A DNA stretch of 51,433 nucleotides from assembly GCA_028874985.1 (NCBI GenBank), contig JAPPGI010000194.1:1-51433 (forward strand), in the 5' to 3' direction. This DNA is from Gemmatimonadota bacterium (lineage in GTDB: Bacteria > Gemmatimonadota > Gemmatimonadetes > Longimicrobiales > Gaopeijiaceae). The position numbers were made by a program, and so were the translations under genes. A model generated the notes under the pieces. The model searched no databases, had not been told where the DNA came from, and saw only the letters and a program-made list of their open reading frames with translations. Shown here piece by piece: positions 17,510-26,002 of the stretch; position 1 is the first letter of the stretch, and each line of letters begins with the position of its first letter.

Positions 17510-17568
17510 TTGCCGAAGATCGGCTCTTGGCGTAATGTGGTAAGGATTCCTTATTCTATGGAAAGGAG
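17510..17568 (+). promoter_or_regulatory. Promoter, operator palindrome and RBS of the AbrB/PIN pair
   Basis: A sigma70-like promoter is visible: TTGCCG (17510-17515), a 17-bp spacer and TAATGT (17533-17538). Immediately downstream, at the expected transcription start, is TAAGG-ATT-CCTTA (17541-17553), an inverted repeat well placed for autorepression by the antitoxin. AAGGAG (17563-17568) lies 6 bp before the GTG start at 17575. Confidence 0.6.
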
Positions 17569-17574
17569 ACTCCA

Positions 17575-17799
17575 GTGCTGGCCAAACTGACCGCCAAGAA
17601 CCAGTTGACCCTGCCCAAGGCGGTCATTTCCGACTTCGGCGGGACGGAGTACTTCGACGTGACGAGCGAGAACGGTCGCATCGTACTCACGCCGGTGCGG
17701 GTCAATCGCGCCGATGCGGTACGGGCGAAACTGGCCGAGATCGGCCTCTCGGAAGCGGATGTGGCTGACGCGGTGGCCTGGGCACGCCGCGACGGGTAG
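17575..17799 (+). CDS. AbrB/SpoVT-type antitoxin
   Basis: Protein of 74 residues with the swapped-hairpin AbrB fold: LAKLTAKNQLTLPKAVISDFGG (the KNQLTLPK core is the family hallmark), then DVTSENGRIVLTPVRV. The tail helix (ADAVRAKLAEIGLSEADVADAVAWAR) is a usual toxin-binding element. It is predicted to bind the toxin encoded 27 bp downstream and to repress its own promoter. GTG start with a good Shine-Dalgarno sequence. Confidence 0.85.
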   Translation: MLAKLTAKNQLTLPKAVISDFGGTEYFDVTSENGRIVLTPVRVNRADAVRAKLAEIGLSEADVADAVAWARRDG

Positions 17800-17826
17800 G
17801 GCCCGCCCCACCGCATCCCCGGATCG

Positions 17827-18285
17827 ATGGATGACCGGCCCTCGCACGGCTCCACCGCAACGGAACGTCCGCCAAGGTGGGTACTCGACACGAACGTACT
17901 TGTCTCCGCCCTGCTCTTCCCGGCGGGCAGGTTGACCTGGATCCGGGACGCTTGGCGATCCGGCGCCATTGTGCCGTTGGCAAGCCGGGAGACCACAACC
18001 GAACTGATCCGCGTCCTCTGCCACCCCAGGTTCGGGCTGACGCCGCGCGAACGCGAGGATCTGCTCGCCGACTACCTGCCGCACTGCGAGTCGGTCATTG
18101 TGACCACCCCTCCGCCAGTCCCCGACTGTCGCGACCACTTCGACCGCCCCTTCCTGGAACTGGCCCTGGCCTCGCGCGCCGACGCGCTCGTGACCGGCGA
18201 CAGGGACCTACTCGCCCTTGCCGGAGTGTTTTCCGTCCCCATCCTGACCCCTGCGGACGCCGCTGCCACCCTGCCCACGAAGTGA
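17827..18285 (+). CDS. PIN-domain toxin (putative ribonuclease)
   Basis: VapC-like PIN nuclease of 152 residues of the COG1569 type. Acidic active-site residues are visible: WVLDTNVLVSALLFP (Asp near residue 21), TTTELIRVL (Glu near 60) and ADALVTGDRDLLAL (Asp residues near 121-126). The first 16 residues are polar and may be partly untranslated. It probably cleaves RNA when free of the AbrB-type antitoxin encoded upstream. Confidence 0.85.
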   Translation: MDDRPSHGSTATERPPRWVLDTNVLVSALLFPAGRLTWIRDAWRSGAIVPLASRETTTELIRVLCHPRFGLTPREREDLLADYLPHCESVIVTTPPPVPDCRDHFDRPFLELALASRADALVTGDRDLLALAGVFSVPILTPADAAATLPTK

Positions 18286-18324
18286 TCCTTTCGTGACGGT
18301 CCCGAAACGGGCTAGATTGCATAC

Positions 18325-20199
18325 ATGGTTGCATCCATGAAGCCCACCGACACCACCAATCCCGACCACTACCACCGCGTGGTCGACTGCCAGTGGGGGT
18401 GTCCCGCGCACACGGACATTCCCGAGTACATCCGGCTCATCGCGAACGGGAAGTACTCCGAGTCGTACCTGCTCAACCGGAAGTCGAACATCTTTCCGGG
18501 GATTCTGGGCCGGACCTGCGACCGCCCCTGCGAGCCGGTGTGCCGGCGCGTGCGACTGGACGGGGAGCCGGTGGCGATCTGCCGCCTGAAGCGGGTCGCG
18601 TCGGATCTGCGCGACGACATCCGCCCCTTCCTCCCCGAAATCCCGACCGAGAAGAACGGCAAGCGGATCGCGTGCGTGGGCGCGGGGTGCGCGTCGCTGA
18701 CCGTCGCCAACGACCTCCTGCCGCTCGGGTACGAGGTCACGATCTTCGAGAAGCTCGCGAAACCCGGCGGCCTGATGTGGACGAACATCCCCGAGTTCCG
18801 GCTGCCCGCCAAGGTGCTCTGGGAGGAGATCGACTACATCCTGGACATGGGGGTCGACCTGCGCCTGAACCACCCGATCGACAGCCTCGCCACCCTCCTC
18901 GAAGAGGACTACGACGCGGTCTTCATCGGTTCGGGCGCGCCCAAGGGCAAGGAGCTGAACCTTCCGGGCCGGTGGGACTCGAAGCAGATCCACATCGGGA
19001 TCGAGTGGCTGGAATCGGTGCGCTTCGGACACATCGACAGGTGTGGCGACCGCGTGCTGGTGATCGGGGTGGGCAACACGGCCATGGACTGCTGCCGCAC
19101 CGCCCAGCGCCTGGGCGCCAGCGACGTGAAGGTCATGGCGCGCAAGACCAAGCCGTACTTCAAGGCGTCGCCGTGGGAGCTGGAGGACGCGATCGAGGAG
19201 CAGGTGGAGATCCTGGAGAACCACTCGCCTTCGCGGTTCATCATCGAGGACGGGAAGGTGAAGGGGATGGTCTTCGACCTGGTCACCTGGCACCCGGGCG
19301 AGAACGGGCGCCTCAAGGCCGAGATGCACGACAGCAAGGTCATCGAGTGCGACGAGGTGATCCTCGCGATCGGGCAGGACACCGCCTTCCCGTGGATCGA
19401 GCGCGACATCGGGATCGAGTTCAACGAGTGGGACATGCCGATCGTCGACAAGACGACCTTCATGACCTCGCGGAAGGGCGTCTTCATGGGCGGCGACGCG
19501 GCCTGGGGCCCCGAGAACATCATCTGGGGGGTCGAGCACGGGCACCAGGCGGCCATCTCCATCCACGCGTACTGCCGCGGCGAGTCGCTGACCGACCGTC
19601 CCCCCGAGGGCATGAACCTCATCAGCCAGAAGATGGGGCTCCACGAGTGGACGTACTCGAACGACTACGACGAGGCCCAGCGCGCCAAGATGCGCCACGT
19701 CGACCTCCAGGAGCGCTTCAAGCGGCTCGACATCGAGGTCGAGGAGGGATTCGACATCGAGCAGACGCTCGTCGAGGTGGAGCGCTGTCTCAACTGCGAC
19801 ATCCAGACGCACTTCGAGGCGAATCTCTGCATCGAGTGCGACGCGTGCATCGACATCTGTCCGCTGGACTGCCTCACCATCACGCACAACGGCCCCGAGG
19901 AGGACCTCACCCGGCGGCTCACGGCGCCGCTCCTGAACCACCCGGAAGAGCCCCTGTTCATCTCGGAGGACCTGCCGCAGACAGGCAGGATCATGGTGAA
20001 GGACGAGGACCTCTGCATCCACTGCGGGCTCTGCGCCGAACGGTGTCCCACGGCCGCCTGGGACATGCGCAAGTCCGACCTCCTGATCCCCTACGCGGGG
20101 CTGGACGCGGGCGAGATGCACCCGGGCATGTCGATCATGGACCTGGCGCGCGACGCGACGGCCGGCGCGCCCGAACCGGCGGTGGCCGGAGTGGGTTGA
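18325..20199 (+). CDS. GltD-like NAD(P)H:ferredoxin oxidoreductase subunit with 4Fe-4S domains
   Basis: Electron-transfer flavoprotein of 624 residues. N-terminal Cys cluster (CQWGCPAHTDIPEYIRLI, ILGRTCDRPCEPVC) is the DPD/GltD-type Fer4_20 domain. It is followed by an FAD site (CVGAGCASLTVANDL near residue 115), an NAD(P) site (VIGVGNTAMDCCRTA near 250) and GGDAAWGP near 390. The C-terminus has a bacterial-type ferredoxin module (CIECDACIDICPLDC and CIHCGLCAERCPTAAW near residues 510-580). It overlaps korA by one base (TGATG), so the three genes form one operon. It probably moves electrons between NADP(H) and the 2-oxoacid oxidoreductase. The FAD motif GAGCAS departs from the usual GAGPAG. 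Confidence 0.85.
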   Translation: MVASMKPTDTTNPDHYHRVVDCQWGCPAHTDIPEYIRLIANGKYSESYLLNRKSNIFPGILGRTCDRPCEPVCRRVRLDGEPVAICRLKRVASDLRDDIRPFLPEIPTEKNGKRIACVGAGCASLTVANDLLPLGYEVTIFEKLAKPGGLMWTNIPEFRLPAKVLWEEIDYILDMGVDLRLNHPIDSLATLLEEDYDAVFIGSGAPKGKELNLPGRWDSKQIHIGIEWLESVRFGHIDRCGDRVLVIGVGNTAMDCCRTAQRLGASDVKVMARKTKPYFKASPWELEDAIEEQVEILENHSPSRFIIEDGKVKGMVFDLVTWHPGENGRLKAEMHDSKVIECDEVILAIGQDTAFPWIERDIGIEFNEWDMPIVDKTTFMTSRKGVFMGGDAAWGPENIIWGVEHGHQAAISIHAYCRGESLTDRPPEGMNLISQKMGLHEWTYSNDYDEAQRAKMRHVDLQERFKRLDIEVEEGFDIEQTLVEVERCLNCDIQTHFEANLCIECDACIDICPLDCLTITHNGPEEDLTRRLTAPLLNHPEEPLFISEDLPQTGRIMVKDEDLCIHCGLCAERCPTAAWDMRKSDLLIPYAGLDAGEMHPGMSIMDLARDATAGAPEPAVAGVG

Positions 20200-22103
20200 T
20201 GACGGACGACAGCCGCATCTCTCCGAACGGCGGCCCGCCGCCCGGGGCCGTGCGCGTCAACGACCTGGCCTTCAAGATCGGGACGGTCAACGGCACCGGC
20301 TCGGCCAGCGCGAACGGACTGCTCAGGCGGGCGATCTTCCGCATGGGGATCCCCGTGTCGGGCAAGAACCTCTTTCCGTCGAACATCCAGGGGCTGCCGA
20401 CCTGGTACGAGATCCGGGCGAACGCGGACGGCCACACCGCGCGGACCGCCCGCTTCGACATGGTCGTGGCGATGAACCCGGCGACGTACAAGCGCGACAT
20501 CGAGGAGGTCACCACGGGCGGGTGGGTCCTGCACGACTCCAGCTGGCCCCTGCCCCGCGACCTCGACCGCGACGACGTGACCTTCCTGGGCGTCCCGCTC
20601 GCGAAGATGACCGTGGACAACTTCACCGGGTCGCGCGTGCGGATCCTGATGAAGAACATCTGCTACGTGGGGGCGCTGGCGGCGCTGCTCGACATCGACA
20701 TGGAGATCGTGAGGGGGCTGCTCAAGGACACCTTCGCCGCCAAGGCCAAGCTGCTCGACGCCAACTACCTCGCGATCGACCTGGGCCACGACTACGCGCG
20801 CGAGCACTTCGACTGCCCGCTGCCGGTGCGCCTCGCGCCCATGGACGGCAACCGCGACTCGATCGTGATCGACGGCAACACGGCGGCGGCGCTCGGGTGC
20901 GTGTATGCGGGCGCCACGGTGGCCGCCTGGTACCCGATCACGCCGTCCACCTCGCTGGTCGACGCGTTCACCCTGTTCTGCCACCAGTTCCGCAAGGACC
21001 CCGAGACGGGCAGGAACCGTTTCGCGATCATCCAGGCGGAGGACGAGCTGGCGGCCGCGGGGATGGTGATCGGGGCTGGGTGGGCGGGTGCGCGGGCGTT
21101 TACTTCCACGAGCGGGGCCGGCCTGTCGCTGATGAGCGAGTTCATCGGGCTGGCGTACTACGCGGAGGTGCCGTCGGTCTTCTTCGACGTGCAGCGGGTG
21201 GGCCCGTCGACGGGGATGCCGACGCGGACGCAGCAGGGGGACATCCAGTTCGTGGCCTACGCTTCGCACGGGGACACGAAGCACATCGTGATCTTCCCGG
21301 CGAATCCGCACGAGTGCTTCGATTTCGCCGTCAAGGCGTTCGACCTGGCCGAGCGGTATCAGACGCCGATCTTCGTGGTGAGCGACCTGGACATCGGCAT
21401 GAACGACTGGGTGGTGCCGAAGCTCGAGTGGAACGATTCGTACCGGCCGGACCGGGGGAAGGTGCTGACGGCGGAGGAGCTGGAGGCCGCGACGGGTCCG
21501 TTTCACAGGTACCTGGATGTGGACGGTGACGGGATCCCGGCGCGGACGTTGCCGGGCGTGCACCCGAAGGGGGCGTACCTGACGCGCGGTTCGGGCCACG
21601 ACCGTTACGGCAACTACACGGAGGACTCGGAGCCGTATGCGGACGTGCTGGCGCGCGTGGGGAGGAAGATCGAGGGGGCGGCGCCGCATCTGCCCGCGCC
21701 GGAGATCCGGGTGCGGGAAGGGGCGAAGGTCGCGCTGGTGACGATCGGCGGGTGCCGTGGGGCAGTGCTCGAGGCGGTGGACGAGCTGGCCGAACGCGGC
21801 ATCGAGGTCGACTACATGCGCATCCGGGCCTTCCCGTTCCACCCCGACGTGGAGCCGTTCCTGGCCGCCCACGAGGTCAACTTCGTGGTGGAGCAGAACC
21901 GGGACGGGCAGCTCGGGAAGCTGCTGATCACCGAGACGGGGGCCGCGAAGGAGTCGCTCCAGTCGATCCTGTACTACGGGGGCTACCCGATGAGCTGCCA
22001 TCATGTGATGGACGGGCTGGCGGAGCATATCGATCTGGGCGCGGACCCGGCGGTGGTCGAGCCGGCCCCGAAAGCGGTGGCCACCGGAGGAGTGAGCGCA
22101 TGA
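20199..22103 (+). CDS. korA: 2-oxoacid:ferredoxin oxidoreductase, fused gamma-alpha subunit
   Basis: Subunit of a CoA-dependent 2-oxoacid oxidoreductase (2-oxoglutarate type most likely), 634 residues. Residues 15-200 are the gamma domain (NDLAFKIGTVNGTGSASANG, FPSNIQGLPTWYEIR). From about residue 220 come the alpha pyrimidine-binding regions: GNTAAALGCVYAGATVAAWY, PITPSTSLVDAF, AEDELAAAGMVIGAGWAGAR, FTSTSGAGLSLMSEF, and the transketolase C-terminal part (EGAKVALVTIGGCRGAVLEAV). The gamma-alpha fusion is normal for the KorAB class. The ATG overlaps the previous stop by one base; its own stop overlaps the korB ATG by two bases. Confidence 0.9.
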   Translation: MTDDSRISPNGGPPPGAVRVNDLAFKIGTVNGTGSASANGLLRRAIFRMGIPVSGKNLFPSNIQGLPTWYEIRANADGHTARTARFDMVVAMNPATYKRDIEEVTTGGWVLHDSSWPLPRDLDRDDVTFLGVPLAKMTVDNFTGSRVRILMKNICYVGALAALLDIDMEIVRGLLKDTFAAKAKLLDANYLAIDLGHDYAREHFDCPLPVRLAPMDGNRDSIVIDGNTAAALGCVYAGATVAAWYPITPSTSLVDAFTLFCHQFRKDPETGRNRFAIIQAEDELAAAGMVIGAGWAGARAFTSTSGAGLSLMSEFIGLAYYAEVPSVFFDVQRVGPSTGMPTRTQQGDIQFVAYASHGDTKHIVIFPANPHECFDFAVKAFDLAERYQTPIFVVSDLDIGMNDWVVPKLEWNDSYRPDRGKVLTAEELEAATGPFHRYLDVDGDGIPARTLPGVHPKGAYLTRGSGHDRYGNYTEDSEPYADVLARVGRKIEGAAPHLPAPEIRVREGAKVALVTIGGCRGAVLEAVDELAERGIEVDYMRIRAFPFHPDVEPFLAAHEVNFVVEQNRDGQLGKLLITETGAAKESLQSILYYGGYPMSCHHVMDGLAEHIDLGADPAVVEPAPKAVATGGVSA

Positions 22104-23170
22104 GCTACATCAAGAAACCCCGGGTCCACCATCCGGGCCTTACGAAGAACCGTCTCGGCCTCACCCGCCGCGACTACGAGGGCACCATGTCCACCCTGTG
22201 CGCGGGGTGCGGTCACGATTCGATCACCGCCGCGATCATCGAGGCCTTCTGGGAGCTGGAGATCGAACCGCATCGCGTGGCCAAGACTTCGGGGATCGGG
22301 TGCAGCGGCAAGACGCCCACGTACTTCCTCCAGGAGGCCCACGGCTTCAACGGCGTGCACGGCCGCATGCCCTCGATCACCACCGGCGCGCACGCCGCCA
22401 ACCGGGATCTCATGTGCATCGGCGTCTCCGGCGACGGCGACAGCCTCTCGATCGGGATGGGCCAGTTCGCGCACGTGGTGCGGCGCAACGTGGACATGCT
22501 CTACATCATCGAGAACAACGGCGTGTACGGGCTGACGAAGGGCCAATTCTCGGCGTCGGCCGATGTGGGGTCGACGGCGAAGCGGGGCCAGGTGAACCGG
22601 GAGCACCCCATCGATTCGGTGCTGTTGGCGCTGAACCTGGGGGCGGGTTTCGTGGCGCGGAGTTTCTCGGGGGACAAGGAGCAGCTCGTCCCCATCCTCA
22701 AGGCGGGTCTGCGCCACCGCGGCTTCGCGCTCATCGACATCATCTCCCCCTGCGTGACCTTCAACGACCACCACGGGTCGACCAAGAGCTACCAGTACAC
22801 GCGCGACAACTACAACCAGCTCGTATACGCGGACTTCGTGCCGCCGGCGCATGAGATCCAGGCTTCGTACGAGGCGGGGGACGTGCGCACGGTGGGGCTG
22901 CACGATGGAAGCAGCATCAGGTTCCGGAAGGTGCCGGGGGACTACGACCCGACCGATCGCGATGCGGTGTACGGGTACATCAGGGAGCGGCAGCGGGCGG
23001 GGGAGGTGGCGACCGGGCTGCTGTACGTGGAGGAGGCGGGGGAGGTGGGGGAGGAGTCAGATTTTCACGGGATTCAGGGGACGGTGGAGGAGCCGCTGGT
23101 GGACTATCCGTATGAGGAGTTGTGTCCGGGGGCGGAGAGGCTGGAGAGGTTGCAGGAGAGGTTTCGGTAG
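22100..23170 (+). CDS. korB: 2-oxoacid:ferredoxin oxidoreductase, beta subunit
   Basis: Thiamine diphosphate-binding subunit, 356 residues. Cluster cysteines are in STLCAGCGHDSI, SGIGCSGKTP and ISPCVTFND. The TPP/Mg motif starts at GVSGDGDSLSIGMGQ and ends in IIENNGVYGLTKGQ. The ATG at 22100 overlaps the korA stop and has GGAGG 9 bp upstream. With KorA it would oxidise (or reductively carboxylate) 2-oxoglutarate or a related acid, exchanging electrons with ferredoxin or the GltD-like partner. The C-terminal 60 residues are Gly/Glu-rich. Confidence 0.9.
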   Translation: MSYIKKPRVHHPGLTKNRLGLTRRDYEGTMSTLCAGCGHDSITAAIIEAFWELEIEPHRVAKTSGIGCSGKTPTYFLQEAHGFNGVHGRMPSITTGAHAANRDLMCIGVSGDGDSLSIGMGQFAHVVRRNVDMLYIIENNGVYGLTKGQFSASADVGSTAKRGQVNREHPIDSVLLALNLGAGFVARSFSGDKEQLVPILKAGLRHRGFALIDIISPCVTFNDHHGSTKSYQYTRDNYNQLVYADFVPPAHEIQASYEAGDVRTVGLHDGSSIRFRKVPGDYDPTDRDAVYGYIRERQRAGEVATGLLYVEEAGEVGEESDFHGIQGTVEEPLVDYPYEELCPGAERLERLQERFR

Positions 23171-23194
23171 GGGGGCGGCTCCCGACTCCTACAA

Positions 23195-24115
23195 CTACAA
23201 CGTGATCGCCGCCTCGCGGAATTGTTCGTACCGCACCGCCAACAGGTTGATCGCCGGCCTATCGACCGGCCTACGCGGCAGGATAATTTGCCGATTGTGT
23301 AGTCCCTGGATCGAATGCCTGAGGGTAGGCCCGTCGTGCTCTCGAAGGACATCCGGCCGTACCTGGATGATGTAGTCCTTTCGAATCCCCACGAAGAACC
23401 GGTCGAAGGCCGCGTGGTGCAGTCGGCAGAGCGCCAGTCCATTGCTTACGGTGGGCGTACCCCCGGGATCGGAATCCGGAATGATGTGGGCAGCGTCTAG
23501 CAGCTCGTCGTGCCGGAGACGGCAGAGCGCGCACTGGTGCCGGTAGGCGCGCAGCACTCGCTCGCGGAACTCGCCCTGGTGCAGGCGACGCTGGACCTCA
23601 ACGGTGGCATACCTGCGTCTGATACCAGCCTCCACATTGCCCCAGTCCGTCGGACCGAGCAGGTTCGACCCGCCAGCCGCGAGTTCCACGGAGAAAGTCA
23701 GCCGTTCTGGGGCATCGCCGACCACGTAAACGGGCCACACGGCAAGGTATTTGCCGGGAAGAATCCGATGGAAATAGGCCAGCGGGAGACGGTGCTGCAT
23801 CGCAAAACGCAGGCCGACGTTGTCACGATGGCCGGGATCGGTCCCGCGGTACTGGTATTGGAGCAGGTTGTCCGAGCCGAATGCATCGCCGTAGGGACCG
23901 CTCGGGACAGTCGCGATCGAAAGCGGCAGGGCCATGGCCTTGGGCTTGAAGATCCCCTGTGGCCCGAGCAGCCGAATCCGGTGGCCGAGGGAATCGAATC
24001 CGTCGGTGAGGATCTGCCTCGGAAGTACGTCGCCATGGATGGAGGATTGGCTGGCCAGCCACTCGAACGCGGCGGCCCTGAGTCGGGCGTCAAGTGCACG
24101 GTCGAAGTCGGCCAT
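23195..24115 (-). CDS. HNH endonuclease, restriction-like
   Basis: Protein of 306 residues. The C-terminal third is an HNH nuclease: CALCRLRHDELLDAAHIIPDS (first His), then GTPTVSNGLALCRLHHAAFD (Asn and last His), with Cys pairs that would bind zinc. The N-terminal 180 residues (ILTDGFDSLGHRIRLLGPQGIFKPK, AYFHRILPGKYLAVWPVYVVGD) resemble the target-recognition part of putative HNH restriction enzymes such as those for modified DNA. The ATG at 24115 is preferred over the adjoining TTG. No methyltransferase is adjacent, which fits a stand-alone or modification-dependent enzyme. Convergent with korB. Confidence 0.8.
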   Translation of the reverse strand: MADFDRALDARLRAAAFEWLASQSSIHGDVLPRQILTDGFDSLGHRIRLLGPQGIFKPKAMALPLSIATVPSGPYGDAFGSDNLLQYQYRGTDPGHRDNVGLRFAMQHRLPLAYFHRILPGKYLAVWPVYVVGDAPERLTFSVELAAGGSNLLGPTDWGNVEAGIRRRYATVEVQRRLHQGEFRERVLRAYRHQCALCRLRHDELLDAAHIIPDSDPGGTPTVSNGLALCRLHHAAFDRFFVGIRKDYIIQVRPDVLREHDGPTLRHSIQGLHNRQIILPRRPVDRPAINLLAVRYEQFREAAITL

Positions 24116-24335
24116 CAACCCAGATGGCAGTGGTCATTGTGCCACTGAAGGCCCGCGGGGTCGGGCTGAAGAGCCAGGTCTCCGGGAGCGCGAATCTCTC
24201 GGCCATGCAACCTGTGGTAGTCGCGTCCGTTCTCATGGTCTTCCCGAATTCGGTCGCTCACCTCGAACCGGAACCCTGGGGTGACCGTGACGTAGCCCGT
24301 CTCCAAAGCCGGGAGGGTCCGTTCGGCCGTGACCG

Positions 24336-24743
24336 CTACCCCCGCTTCAACACCACCGCCGCCACCGCCCCCGCCGCCCCCCACAACACCACCGACACGA
24401 CCGCGTCCACCAGCGCCGCGTTCATCGTGCTGGTGTTCATGGTGCCCAGGTTCAAGAACCCGAAATAGAGACTCAGCAGCAGCCCGACGAGCGCCCCGCC
24501 CTTGACCCCGTCGGCCGCGTTCTCCACACCCTTCCACGAGAGCGCGCAGACCAGTAGCGTCGCTCCGCAGAGCTGCCCCACGATGATCTGCCAGAAGACG
24601 GGAGTCTCCTTGATCACGCCCGTCGCGGTGCCCGCGTTGGCCGCGAAGAAGTCGCCCAGCAACGGCTCGTAGGCGACGTAGCCGAGCACGAACATCGTGA
24701 CGAGGGCGGCGAGGGTCGAAAGGACGCAGTTCTTGTTCACCAT
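24336..24743 (-). CDS. Small four-helix membrane protein, unknown function
   Basis: Protein of 135 residues with four predicted transmembrane segments (LSTLAALVTMFVLGYVAY; WQIIVGQLCGATLLVCALSW; GGALVGLLLSLYFGFLNLG; AALVDAVVSVVLWGAAGAVAAVVL) and a basic C-terminus. I recognise no named family; the layout is like DUF1761-type proteins. The ATG at 24743 has GGGGAAG 5 bp upstream. Neighbours are the HNH nuclease gene and a decayed ATPase gene. Confidence 0.7.
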   Translation of the reverse strand: MVNKNCVLSTLAALVTMFVLGYVAYEPLLGDFFAANAGTATGVIKETPVFWQIIVGQLCGATLLVCALSWKGVENAADGVKGGALVGLLLSLYFGFLNLGTMNTSTMNAALVDAVVSVVLWGAAGAVAAVVLKRG

Positions 24744-24849
24744 GGATCTTCCCCGGTTTGGGTCTGGGGCCGCGGGCTGTCCGCAGCCTCGACGTCAACT
24801 TGCGGATCGGGTGATGAGCGTCGCAAGCCCACCGGTCGTAACTCCACGA

Positions 24850-25047
24850 TTCCATCCCCCCACAATCGCTCCAGAAACCGATCCCACGGCAGGATCCGGA
24901 TCCCGTCGCGCGTCCGCCGTATCGCACTCCCCGTGCAGACCACGATCGCCCGCCTCCATCAACACGAAGTGCTCCAGCACCCGCCCGAAGCCGGGCCCGG
25001 CAGCCCGCTCGATCCGCCGGCCGGCCAGATGACCCGCGACTCCCTTC
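24850..25047 (-). pseudogene. Remnant of an AAA/DUF4143 ATPase gene
   Basis: The minus strand encodes, in two frames, GVAGHLAGRRIERAAGPGFG, then FVLMEAGDR, and VCTGSAIRRTRDGIRILPWD, FLERLWGDGIV. These match the C-terminal third of the intact ATPase at 26003-27163 (GVAGHLTGRRIERAAGPNFG, GIRILPWERFLERLWGDE). About 65 residues between the two blocks are missing and the rest of the gene is absent, so this is a fragment of a duplicated gene. Confidence 0.8.
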
Positions 25048-25221
25048 CCTTCGTTATTCCGTGTGAATTCAGTATGACAGGAACAGGCCCTCATGTACAG
25101 CGAGGGGCGCGCTCGTCCCCGAGCACCCCCGGCACCAGCCATCCGGTCACATCTAGAACTCGGAACCAGGGCGGAGTCTCAACCCGGCCCGGCCACTCCC
25201 GGGTCGCTACTCGTCCCTGTT

Positions 25222-25458
25222 CTACCAATCGTCTTCAGGTTCGTCCCAGGTCTGGGCCCAGAACTCGTCCTCCCCGGCCCGCGCTTCCTCCAGGTCCAGC
25301 GGCTCGACATCCTCCGCATCTACGCGGCCGAGCGTCTCGATCTGATGGACGATCTCATCCGTCATGCCGCTCCGGGCCTTGTGACGCAGCCGGTCCCGGA
25401 CCCTCCAGCCGGCAACGGCCACGAGCACCGCGAGCGCCACGAACAGATATCCGGTCAC
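25222..25458 (-). CDS. Small single-span membrane protein
   Basis: Protein of 78 residues: one N-terminal transmembrane helix (GYLFVALAVLVAVAGWRV), a short basic stretch (RDRLRHKARSG) and an acidic cytosolic tail rich in Glu, Asp and Trp. The GTG start overlaps the stop of the decayed Rieske gene (GGTGA), so the two were probably cotranscribed. Function unknown; its open frame survives beside a dead neighbour. Confidence 0.5.
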   Translation of the reverse strand: MTGYLFVALAVLVAVAGWRVRDRLRHKARSGMTDEIVHQIETLGRVDAEDVEPLDLEEARAGEDEFWAQTWDEPEDDW

Positions 25459-25908
25459 CGCTCCTCAAAGGCTTGATCCGCCGCCAGTTCGGGAAAGAAC
25501 TTTCGGTACCAGCCTCGCAAACGCATCACGGGTCCCGGGAGAGCATCGGGGGGTTCATGAAGGCTTTTTCCTCCCAGATGCGGACATGGTTGCGCCACCG
25601 GGAGACCCTGCCTCCGACCGCATTCCAGACCAGAAGTCGCGGCACGCGGCGCTCGGCGAACCAATGGTGAGGGCAGAACGCCGACATCGCGAACACTTCG
25701 TCCGCGTCCTCGCTGCGCCAGACGACCAGTGCGCGGCCCAGGCACTACAGGTAGTGCGCCTGCCCGCACCTGAGCGACTCGAACGGAGCAGCCGGTACCA
25801 GCCGTCGGGATAGGGAGGGGGATAGGTGGCAGCACGCCGATCGTCGATGTATTGCAGCTCCCGGCGCTTCGAGCGGCGAGTCGGGAAGTTCGCTCTTGAG
25901 TGGTCCAT
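25455..25908 (-). pseudogene. Decayed Rieske [2Fe-2S] oxygenase gene
   Basis: The start (PYPDGWYRLLRS) and, after a frame change, CGQAHYL-stop-CLGRALVVWRSEDADEVF and AMSAFCPH are the N-terminal Rieske domain of oxygenases of the cholesterol 7-desaturase/KshA type (usually ...FCPHLGANL...). A TAG interrupts the frame after AHYL. The second Cys-His pair is not found, and a third frame supplies what looks like the original C-terminus (LRGWYRKFFPELAADQ). About 450 bp remain of an expected 1 kb. Confidence 0.65.
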
Positions 25909-26002
25909 GACAGCAGGTGGGTGAGGCTACGACATGGGCTGAAGTCGGCGTTGTCGATTCTACGGTGACGGTCGGCGCGTGTCGACCATGGGCACCCGTC
26001 GG

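Noticed and set aside
18208-20121. 637-codon open frame on the minus strand opposite the GltD-like gene
   Set aside because: It is a mirror of the strongly coding plus strand in GC-rich DNA: His/Arg/Asp/Val-rich, no domain, no promoter.
18393-20198. Open frame in phase with korA extending 600 codons upstream
   Set aside because: The upstream part is Arg/Gly/His-rich shadow of the GltD-like gene; the real korA starts at the ATG overlapping the preceding stop at 20199.
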